A program made the translations under genes and the position numbers. A stretch of DNA of 14,442 nt from Bacteroidales bacterium (lineage in GTDB: Bacteria > Bacteroidota > Bacteroidia > Bacteroidales > UBA3824), in NCBI GenBank assembly GCA_017530465.1, contig JAFXMJ010000502.1, positions 1-14,442 on the forward strand. The letters run 5' to 3'. Within the stretch, counting starts at the first letter, position 1. The number at the start of each line of letters is the position of its first letter. Shown one piece after another: positions 8,953-14,442 of the stretch. Below the pieces are notes generated by a model that worked only from the letters and a program-made list of their open reading frames with translations, was not told where the DNA came from and made no database searches.

Positions 8953-8982
8953 TTTCGCGTGTTGAAAAAATGTGTAATTTTA
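8953..8982 (+). promoter_or_regulatory. Possible weak promoter of the cysteine-peptidase gene
   Basis: TAATTTTA (8975-8982) differs by one base from TAnnTTTG, and TTTC (8953-8956) stands 18 bases upstream of it. It lies 36 bases before the ATG at 9019. There is no terminator after the macroglobulin gene, so read-through transcription is also possible. Confidence 0.25.
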
Positions 8983-9018
8983 CGCCATGAAACATAACCA
9001 TCAAAAGACAAATACAAT

Positions 9019-10929
9019 ATGAAACAACTCAGATTCCTTGTAGTCATCTTAGTGATGATTGCAATGGCGGCGTGCTTTGGCGGCGACTCTTCTACCGGCA
9101 AGAAGCATGTCGGCATCCTCCGCAACGGAGCAAAAATGGAAAAGAAGGTCGCATTCAAGACCAAAGGTCTCAATCCCACCAAGGTCATTGTGCGCGCCGA
9201 CGGCACAAGTGTAAGGCTTGGTGGCTGCAGGAGACCCGACAAGCAAGTATTCTCCAAGGCTCCTTCATACAGAGCCAAGTACAAGGGTGGTCAGCTGCCT
9301 CAAAAGGTGGATCTCCGCAAGTACATGACCAAAATCGAAGACCAGGGTCTCATTGGCTCCTGCACCGCCAATGCCACCGCTGGCGCATACGAGTACATAC
9401 TCAAGCGTTACAAGGGCATTGACTTCGACATCAGCCGTCTCTTCCTCTACTACAATTCGAGGGCTCTAGAAGACGAAATTAATGAGGATGCTGGTGCAAT
9501 CATTGCTGACGTCATCAAGACTATTTCCAAGGATGGCGTTTGCGAAGAGAAGAAATGGCCCTACACCAACGTCACCAAAAACTTCAAGAAGAAGCCATCT
9601 CAGGATTGCTACACTGACGCCAAAAATCATAGGGTACTCAAGTGTCAGCACGTAAATACCAACCTCGAGGAGTGGAAAAGCGCATTAGCAGAGGGACACC
9701 CGATTATCTTCGGTCTGGAAGTATTCGATGGCATCGACAATGTACGCGGCGGCAAAGTGCCGAACCCCACGAGCAAGTCGCGTTCCGAAGGCGGACACGC
9801 AATGTGCTGCGTAGGTTACTCCGACCCCGACAGGGTGTTCATCATCCGCAATTCATGGGGCTTGCAGTGGGGCGACAAGGGCTACGGCTACATCTCCTAC
9901 GACTATATGATGAACAAGAAGTACAATAGCGGCGACAGCTGGATTATCTTTGAAGTTTCTACAGGCGGCAATGACAAAAACAACAACGACTCCGACGCCT
10001 GGAGCAACGACAACAACTCCATCTTCACATACGACGACGAATTTTCCAAGATGGACGACGCCACTTGGAAAAAACTCAACGACGAGTGCGGCGATTATGA
10101 TATGAGCTACCGCCTTGCAGCTCTCTGCATCGCGGGCGGCGCAGGCGACGAGACTCTCTCCGACGAGGAGTGCAAAGTGGCTGAGACCAAGCTCCAGCAC
10201 CTCTACAAACTCTTCAACATCAATTACTCCGCATCCAAGGTCATCGACAAGTGCATCGACGTATTCGACGAAGACTTCATCAACGAGACCGTAAAAATCG
10301 TGTCCCGTTACTTCTCCAAAAACGCCCGCAATGCCATTGCAAAAGATATGTACGCTATAGCCAAGGCGGACGAACTCCTCGACTCTGAAGACGAATGGCT
10401 CAAGCAGCTCATCGGCAGCTGGATCATCCAGACCAACGACGACAACAACGACAACGGCGGCAACAATAGTTACGACGACGATGATGACGACAACGGTGGC
10501 TATGACAGCGACGATGACGACGACTGGGGCAGCGACGATGATGACGACGACGACTTCTGGGGCGGCGACGACGATGACGACGATTACGGCTACGGTGACG
10601 ACGACTACAATGATTATGATTATGGTTACGACGACTACTACGACGACTATGATTATGACGATTATTATGACTACGACGATTACGATGATTATGACGACTA
10701 TTATGATGATTATTATGATGATTATGACTATGACGATAGTTATGATTATTACGACGATGATGATTATTATGACGACTACGAAGACTACTACAATTACGAC
10801 GACTATTATTACGACGACTACTACGACGACTACAGCGGCTACGACTGCTGCAACGGCGGTGGCTACTACGGCAGCAGGAGCAAGAGCAAGGTTAAGCAGA
10901 AGGAAGTCAAGACTCCTCAGTCCAAATAA
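9019..10929 (+). CDS. Lipoprotein papain-like (C1) cysteine peptidase with TerB-like segment and Asp/Tyr-rich tail
   Basis: This 636-residue protein starts with a lipoprotein signal peptide (lipobox MAAC, Cys19). A C1-family peptidase domain spans about 90-320. It has the oxyanion Gln109 (EDQGLIGSC), nucleophile Cys115 six residues later as in papain, His260 (GGHAMCCVGY) and Asn278 (IRNSWGLQWGDKGYGYI), so it should be active. Residues 20-90 may be a short propeptide. Residues 345-470 are helical, with two acidic turns (GDETLSDEEC and ADELLDSEDEWL) spaced as in TerB-like domains; this is a pattern call of moderate certainty. Residues 473-609 are almost only Asp and Tyr, then a CC pair and a Lys-rich end (618-636). 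The protein is probably membrane-anchored in the envelope. It sits behind a protease-trap gene and ends before a strong terminator. The substrate is unknown. Confidence 0.92.
   Translation: MKQLRFLVVILVMIAMAACFGGDSSTGKKHVGILRNGAKMEKKVAFKTKGLNPTKVIVRADGTSVRLGGCRRPDKQVFSKAPSYRAKYKGGQLPQKVDLRKYMTKIEDQGLIGSCTANATAGAYEYILKRYKGIDFDISRLFLYYNSRALEDEINEDAGAIIADVIKTISKDGVCEEKKWPYTNVTKNFKKKPSQDCYTDAKNHRVLKCQHVNTNLEEWKSALAEGHPIIFGLEVFDGIDNVRGGKVPNPTSKSRSEGGHAMCCVGYSDPDRVFIIRNSWGLQWGDKGYGYISYDYMMNKKYNSGDSWIIFEVSTGGNDKNNNDSDAWSNDNNSIFTYDDEFSKMDDATWKKLNDECGDYDMSYRLAALCIAGGAGDETLSDEECKVAETKLQHLYKLFNINYSASKVIDKCIDVFDEDFINETVKIVSRYFSKNARNAIAKDMYAIAKADELLDSEDEWLKQLIGSWIIQTNDDNNDNGGNNSYDDDDDDNGGYDSDDDDDWGSDDDDDDDFWGGDDDDDDYGYGDDDYNDYDYGYDDYYDDYDYDDYYDYDDYDDYDDYYDDYYDDYDYDDSYDYYDDDDYYDDYEDYYNYDDYYYDDYYDDYSGYDCCNGGGYYGSRSKSKVKQKEVKTPQSK
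10441..10845 (+). repeat. Low-complexity GAY/TAY tract encoding an Asp/Tyr-rich tail
   Basis: The tract encodes residues 475-609 of the peptidase. By my count it has 68 Asp and 39 Tyr among 135 residues, only one Glu, and no Lys or Arg. The first part is Asp runs (up to seven) broken by Gly, Ser and Trp. The later part alternates D and Y, and residues 537-573 contain nothing else. Synonymous codons are mixed (GAC/GAT, TAC/TAT), so the DNA is not a perfect microsatellite, which suggests selection on the protein rather than a recent slippage burst. Confidence 0.9.
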
Positions 10930-10983
10930 TCGCAGCAGTCTGTCGCTAAATCAAGCGGCATAATCAAGGTCTATCTACTAATA

Positions 10984-11019
10984 AAAAGGCGGCGGGAACA
11001 TCGTTTTCCGCCGCCTTTT
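10984..11019 (+). terminator. Strong intrinsic terminator after the peptidase gene
   Basis: AAAAGGCGGCGG (10984-10995) pairs perfectly with CCGCCGCCTTTT (11008-11019). The stem can be extended by a G-T and two A-T pairs around a CATCGT loop. The A and T runs on both sides could let it act in either direction, but no gene faces it from the right. Confidence 0.9.
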
Positions 11020-11075
11020 ATTGTGCTCCATCGTACTTTTTTGACAATAAAATAAAACGTGGCAAAGTAATTGAT

Positions 11076-11091
11076 ATTGCATTATTGCAAT
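11076..11091. promoter_or_regulatory. Candidate operator: 16-base palindrome before the Nramp-like gene
   Basis: ATTGCA (11076-11081) and TGCAAT (11086-11091) are perfect arms around TTAT. The site lies just upstream of the likely -7 element at 11101-11110, where a regulator could block or recruit polymerase. A metal-responsive repressor is an inference from the neighbouring gene only. Confidence 0.35.
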
Positions 11092-11100
11092 GCCAAAATA

Positions 11101-11110
11101 TAATACTTTG
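11101..11110 (+). promoter_or_regulatory. Possible -7 promoter element of the Nramp-like gene
   Basis: The sequence TAATACTTTG resembles the TAnnTTTG element but is not an exact match; the CTTTGCA core equals that of the panB promoter. If used, transcription would start only a few bases before the ATG at 11120 and would exclude the in-frame ATG at 11090. Confidence 0.35.
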
Positions 11111-11119
11111 CAACCAACC

Positions 11120-12514
11120 ATGAAACTGTTGAAAAACATAAAAGGACGTGTGCTCAATATACTATTTTGGTCGATAATCTCGGCTGCGTTCATAGGACCT
11201 GGCACAGTGACCACCGCCACGAAGGCTGGGGCTGACTGCGGTTTTCAGTTGCTGTGGACATTGGGATTTGCCACTATAGCCTGTGTGGTGCTGCAAGAGG
11301 CAAGTGCAAGAGCCACCATATATTCGGGGCTCAACCTCGGGCAGGCGATCAAAAAGCATTTTCAGGGCACAAGGATGGAGCTTCCCGCCATTATACTCGT
11401 GGTGGGCGCGATAATCCTCGGATGCGCCGCCTACGAGACCGGCAACATACTCGGCTCCGTGGAGGGCGTCGCATTGATGTTTCCCGGCGTGGAAAAATGG
11501 ATGATTGTGGCTGTACTCGGTGCACTTGCGGCTATTGTCCTCGCTATGAAAGACATCAAAATCATTTCCAATATAATGGGCGCGTTTGTATTCGTGATGG
11601 GATTCACGTTCATAGCTGTTGCCATACTCGGACGCCCGTCGGCTGGCGACATTGCGGGCGGTTTCGTGCCTACATTGCCCGAAGTGGACGGCGTGAGCCT
11701 TCTTGTGCTTGGATTGATTGGCACCACGATAGTGCCTTACGATATTTTCCTCGGCTCGAGCGTCGTGCAGAAAGACACCACCATCCGCGATATGCGCATT
11801 GGCGTTACTATCTCCGTAGTCATTGGTGGACTTATCTCAATGGCTATACTCGTCGTTGGAACGCAGATGAGTGATGAGGCTCAGGTGCATGGTTTTTCAT
11901 ACGAATTGCTCGCCAAAACACTTGAGTCGCACATCGGACAGGGCGCGGTATATGTTTTTGGTGTGGGACTTTTTGCAGCAGGATTCACGAGCGCAATCAC
12001 CTCGCCGCTTATCTCCGCACTCACAGCAAAGAGCCTTTTCAGCAAGGAAAGCAGCAATGATATCAAATCAGGACGCTCCTTCATCGCCGTTTCATACGCC
12101 GTGCTGAGCATCGGCCTCATATTCGGATTTATGCAAGTGGAGCCAGTACCGGCTATCATTATGGCGCAGGCGTTCAACGGATTGATATTGCCATTCGTAA
12201 GTATTTTCCTCTTCACTATAATCAACGACGAGAAGATAATGGGGCGTGAACACGTCAACAACCTCGCATCAAACATTGTGATGATTCTCGTAACGTGGAT
12301 GACCCTTGTGCTCGGTCTCGTAAAGGCAATCAGGGCATTTTGGAGCATTGAATTTGTGCAGAATCTCTGCCGCGCAGTGCTTGGACACAGCATCCCCTCG
12401 TCCGACGAATTTTTTGTACTCTCGGCAATTCTCGCCGTACTCATTACAGCGGCTGTGGTGTGGTACATCGTCCGCAGAAGGCACAGCAACATCGGCAAAA
12501 TTAAATTTGCATAA
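11120..12514 (+). CDS. Divergent Nramp-family (SLC11-like) metal ion transporter
   Basis: The 464-residue inner-membrane protein has about 12 hydrophobic helices with short loops, the Nramp plan. Helix 1 carries FIGPGTVTTATKAGADCGFQ, aligned with the family's DPGN...AGA..GY region. Helix 6 carries TTIVPYDIFLGSS (VPYD at 205-208), aligned with the MPHN region. The usual metal ligands, Asp and Asn of DPGN and Met of MPHN, are replaced by Gly, Thr and Val. The fold is therefore recognisable, but manganese or iron transport should not be assumed; another divalent cation such as magnesium is one option. A start at 11090 would add ten residues (MPKYNTLQPT); 11120 was chosen because a promoter-like element lies between the two, and this remains uncertain. 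The gene is flanked by its own promoter region and the panB promoter at its 3' end. Confidence 0.85.
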   Translation: MKLLKNIKGRVLNILFWSIISAAFIGPGTVTTATKAGADCGFQLLWTLGFATIACVVLQEASARATIYSGLNLGQAIKKHFQGTRMELPAIILVVGAIILGCAAYETGNILGSVEGVALMFPGVEKWMIVAVLGALAAIVLAMKDIKIISNIMGAFVFVMGFTFIAVAILGRPSAGDIAGGFVPTLPEVDGVSLLVLGLIGTTIVPYDIFLGSSVVQKDTTIRDMRIGVTISVVIGGLISMAILVVGTQMSDEAQVHGFSYELLAKTLESHIGQGAVYVFGVGLFAAGFTSAITSPLISALTAKSLFSKESSNDIKSGRSFIAVSYAVLSIGLIFGFMQVEPVPAIIMAQAFNGLILPFVSIFLFTIINDEKIMGREHVNNLASNIVMILVTWMTLVLGLVKAIRAFWSIEFVQNLCRAVLGHSIPSSDEFFVLSAILAVLITAAVVWYIVRRRHSNIGKIKFA

Positions 12515-12536
12515 TCAAAAATTTTCGCTAACTTTG
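12506..12536 (+). promoter_or_regulatory. Bacteroidetes-type promoter of the panB-FKBP unit
   Basis: TTTG (12506-12509) and TAACTTTG (12529-12536) are separated by 19 bases, an exact match to both the -33 and -7 elements at the usual distance. Transcription would start near 12540, about 29 bases before the panB ATG. The -33 part lies inside the last codons of the transporter gene. Confidence 0.8.
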
Positions 12537-12568
12537 CAGCGGTTATTATAAACATAAATCACCGTAAT

Positions 12569-13384
12569 ATGTCAGAAAACATTGAACGCAAGAAAGTTAC
12601 CGCGCAGACTTTCTTGTCGATGAAGCAAAATGGCGAGAAGATTGCCATGCTCACGAGTTACGACTATTCCATCGCCGGACTTGTGGACGCCGGCGGCATA
12701 GACGCGATACTTGTTGGCGATTCTGCCGCTAATGTGATGGCTGGCTACGACACCACGCTCCGCATCAGCCTCGACGAGATGATTTACTATGCCGCGAGCG
12801 TAGTGAGGGCTGTCAAATACGCAATGGTGGTGGTTGATATGCCTTTTGGCACTTATCAGGGCGACCCATACGCCGCTGTCCGCAACGCTGCTCGCATTAT
12901 GCGCGAGACCGGCGCACAAGCCGTCAAGATAGAGGGCGGCATCGAAATCGAAGAATCTTACAAGGCGATACTTTCTGCTGGTATCCCCATTATGGGACAC
13001 CTCGGCTTGACGCCTCAGTCGGTCAATAAGTTTGGCGGCTACGGACTCCGTGCCAAGGAACACACCGAGGCGCAAAAACTCGTTGAAAATGCTCAACTCT
13101 TGGAGAGGCTTGGTTGTTTTTCAGTTGTACTCGAAAAAATTCCTGCACATCTCGCCGCAAAAGTTTCTAAAGAACTTTCGATACCCACCATTGGCATCGG
13201 CGCGGGCAATGAGTGCGACGGTCAGGTGCTTGTGTTCCACGACATGATAGGCATCAACGATGCCTTCAAGCCCAAATTCCTCCGCCGCTATGCCAACCTC
13301 GCCGACACCATCCGCACAGCGGTAGGCAGTTACGTGGCAGACGTGAAGTCGTGCGATTTTCCCAACGAATCCGAATCTTACTAA
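12569..13384 (+). CDS. panB: 3-methyl-2-oxobutanoate hydroxymethyltransferase (ketopantoate hydroxymethyltransferase)
   Basis: PanB transfers a hydroxymethyl group from 5,10-methylenetetrahydrofolate to 3-methyl-2-oxobutanoate, giving ketopantoate, the first committed step of pantothenate (coenzyme A) synthesis in the cytoplasm. The 271-residue protein has the family's TIM-barrel signatures. Candidate metal and active-site residues, by comparison with the E. coli enzyme, are Asp51 (ILVGDSAANV), Asp90 (VVVDMPFGTYQ), Lys120 and Glu122 (AVKIEGG), and Glu189 (VVLEKIPAHLA). GHLGLTPQSVNKFGGYGLRAK and IPTIGIGAGNECDGQVLVFHDMIGI are also typical. The length is normal. An excellent promoter lies upstream, and the FKBP gene starts three bases after the stop, so the two are probably one transcript. 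No other pantothenate gene is in the window. Confidence 0.97.
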   Translation: MSENIERKKVTAQTFLSMKQNGEKIAMLTSYDYSIAGLVDAGGIDAILVGDSAANVMAGYDTTLRISLDEMIYYAASVVRAVKYAMVVVDMPFGTYQGDPYAAVRNAARIMRETGAQAVKIEGGIEIEESYKAILSAGIPIMGHLGLTPQSVNKFGGYGLRAKEHTEAQKLVENAQLLERLGCFSVVLEKIPAHLAAKVSKELSIPTIGIGAGNECDGQVLVFHDMIGINDAFKPKFLRRYANLADTIRTAVGSYVADVKSCDFPNESESY

Positions 13385-13387
13385 ACA

Positions 13388-14248
13388 ATGAAAAAAATAT
13401 TTGTATTGGCAGCCGCAACGGCAATGCTTGCGTCGTGCGGCACTAAAGAACCTGCTTTTCAGCCGCTTGGAGATGGCGTGGAAGCCTGTTTTGTGGAAGT
13501 TAATGCCGATTCCGTAGTTGCCAAGCCGGGCGACGTGTGGAATATGGATTTTGATTATTACAATTCCAACGACTCCCTCATATACGCAAGCCGCGACGTC
13601 GCTCAGGATTTCCTGATGTATGCGCCCACAAAGATGGCTACTGGCAGCGTTGAAAAAGGCATTATGATGATGCACAAGGGCGACAGCGCGATTTTCAAGG
13701 CAAGTGCGGAAGTATTTTTCCGCGAGGTGCGCAAGATGAAAAAAAGGCCCGCATACGTTAAGCCCGGCGATATGCTCACCTTCCACGTCCGTATGAAAAA
13801 TATCTACGACGGCAAGGAATACCAACGCCAAATAGATGAGTACAACGAGCGTATGGAGGCTCAGGAATTGCTGATACTCCACGATTATGTACGCAACGAG
13901 GGCATCAAAGAGCAGCCGTCCAAGACTGGACTCTACAAAATCATCAACAAGATGGGCTACGGCGCAGACACCGCCGCTGGCAAGACCGTAACGGTACATT
14001 TTGTGGGCAGTTTCATCGACGGCAGGGAATTCGACAATTCCTACACGCGCCGCGAGCCTTACACCTTTAAGTTGGGCGAAGGCAAGTCAATCCCAGGCTT
14101 TGAGGAAGGCATCGCCACTATGCACAAAGGCGAAATCTGCCGCCTCATTATGCCATCCACCCTCGGCTATGGTTCACGCGGAATCAGCGGCAGAATCCCC
14201 GCATTTTCCACGCTCATCTTCGATGTAGAACTCGTAGATATGAAGTAA
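13388..14248 (+). CDS. FKBP-type peptidyl-prolyl cis-trans isomerase lipoprotein
   Basis: The 286-residue protein has a lipoprotein signal (lipobox LASC, Cys17). The C-terminal domain (about 185-286) is a clear FKBP: VTVHFVGSFIDGREFDNSY with the Phe215-Asp216 pair, then YTFKLGEGKSIPGFEEGIATM, LGYGSRG, and a final IFDVELVDM strand. Most FKBP pocket residues are kept, although the pocket Tyr is Phe (VHFVG) and the usual Trp is Phe, so isomerase activity is likely but may be modified. Residues 40-135 hold a second, degenerate FKBP-like stretch (KPGDVWNMDFDYY, MMMHKGDSAIFKAS, VKPGDMLTFHVRMKNI) without the pocket residues, followed by a helical linker, a plan known from two-domain envelope isomerases. 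It should act on exported proteins at the envelope. It lies three bases behind panB and probably shares its transcript; no functional link to pantothenate is evident. Confidence 0.93.
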   Translation: MKKIFVLAAATAMLASCGTKEPAFQPLGDGVEACFVEVNADSVVAKPGDVWNMDFDYYNSNDSLIYASRDVAQDFLMYAPTKMATGSVEKGIMMMHKGDSAIFKASAEVFFREVRKMKKRPAYVKPGDMLTFHVRMKNIYDGKEYQRQIDEYNERMEAQELLILHDYVRNEGIKEQPSKTGLYKIINKMGYGADTAAGKTVTVHFVGSFIDGREFDNSYTRREPYTFKLGEGKSIPGFEEGIATMHKGEICRLIMPSTLGYGSRGISGRIPAFSTLIFDVELVDMK

Positions 14249-14253
14249 GAAAA

Positions 14254-14293
14254 AAATTGACGGTAATTTTCGTTAAATTGACGGTAATTGACG
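14254..14293 (+). repeat. Tandem direct repeat (15 bases, 21-base period) plus partial third copy
   Basis: AAATTGACGGTAATT occurs at 14254-14268 and again at 14275-14289. A shortened copy, AATTGACG, follows at 14286-14293. The 21-base spacing equals two turns of the helix, so copies face the same side, as expected for a repeated protein-binding site. The function is not known. Confidence 0.7.
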
Positions 14294-14303
14294 TTTTATC
14301 AAA

Positions 14304-14319
14304 GCCGCCGCAAGGCGGT
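14304..14319 (+). other. GC hairpin with GCAA tetraloop before the last lipoprotein gene
   Basis: CCGCC (14305-14309) pairs with GGCGG (14314-14318) around a GCAA (GNRA) loop, with a flanking G-T pair. It lacks the T run of a normal intrinsic terminator. It may be a decayed terminator of the panB-FKBP unit or a 5' leader structure of the next gene. Confidence 0.5.
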
Positions 14320-14349
14320 GAAAATAAATAAATTATTGTTATAAAAAAA

Positions 14350-14442
14350 ATGAAGAAAATTTTGTTGATTATTGTTGCTCTTACGGCAATGATATTTGCG
14401 TCTTGTAGCAAGGAAAAGGACGCCAACGACGTAGAAAAAGAA
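14350..14442 (+). CDS. Lipoprotein, N-terminal part only (3' truncated by the window)
   Basis: Only 31 codons are visible. They encode a clear lipoprotein signal peptide: MKK, a hydrophobic core (ILLIIVALTAMIF), and lipobox FASC with Cys19. The Cys is followed by SKEKD, then an acidic/polar stretch. A charged motif just after the Cys is similar to the surface-export signals described for Bacteroidetes lipoproteins, so exposure on the outer membrane is possible. What the mature protein does cannot be told. No convincing promoter was found in the 101 bases before it, so either read-through from the FKBP gene or an atypical promoter must be considered. Confidence 0.75.
   Translation, partial: MKKILLIIVALTAMIFASCSKEKDANDVEKE

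Noticed and set aside
7343..9004. 553-codon open frame on the minus strand
   Set aside because: It is antisense to the thioester and C-terminal domains of the macroglobulin, with no domain signature; another codon-bias shadow.
10441..10845. CRISPR-like or microsatellite array
   Set aside because: There are no regular repeats with unique spacers, and synonymous codons vary; the periodicity comes from GAY/TAY codons within a valid frame.
10481..10963. 160-codon Thr/Met/Ile-rich frame on the plus strand
   Set aside because: It is the +1-shifted reading of the GAY/TAY tract in the peptidase gene, so the composition is an artefact of that repeat.

Overview
The window looks like part of a Bacteroidales chromosome, possibly of the Muribaculaceae type (the family is an inference). 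Three things point there: promoters of the TAnnTTTG / TTTG form used by the Bacteroidetes primary sigma factor, the absence of Shine-Dalgarno sites, and a high share of lipoproteins and surface proteins typical of the group. No tRNA, rRNA, insertion sequence or CRISPR array was seen. No gap between genes exceeds 300 bases.

Layout. Positions 1-971 hold the 3' end of a large secreted surface protein with a GLUG-like region and a C-terminal sorting-like domain. One base later comes a 42-residue peptide gene, then an intrinsic terminator. Next is a lipoprotein gene (1275-1988) that converges on surE (1985-2806, minus strand); their stop codons overlap. SurE diverges from a 2006-residue alpha-2-macroglobulin family protein (2906-8926) that keeps a CxEQ thioester motif. 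After 92 bases comes a lipoprotein papain-like cysteine peptidase (9019-10929), with a TerB-like helical segment and an extreme Asp/Tyr tail. A strong terminator follows.

The second part is housekeeping and transport. There is an Nramp-fold transporter with altered metal-site motifs (11120-12514), then a two-gene unit of panB (pantothenate synthesis) and an FKBP-type prolyl isomerase lipoprotein (12569-14248). The panB promoter lies across the end of the transporter gene. The window ends in the first 31 codons of another lipoprotein, preceded by a tandem repeat and a GNRA-loop hairpin.

How the genes may work together: the macroglobulin and the peptidase are both exported and adjacent, so a protease/protease-trap relation at the cell envelope is possible but unproven. 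The most unusual objects are the peptidase-TerB-Asp/Tyr architecture, the transporter lacking the canonical Nramp metal ligands, and the small peptide gene behind the surface protein.
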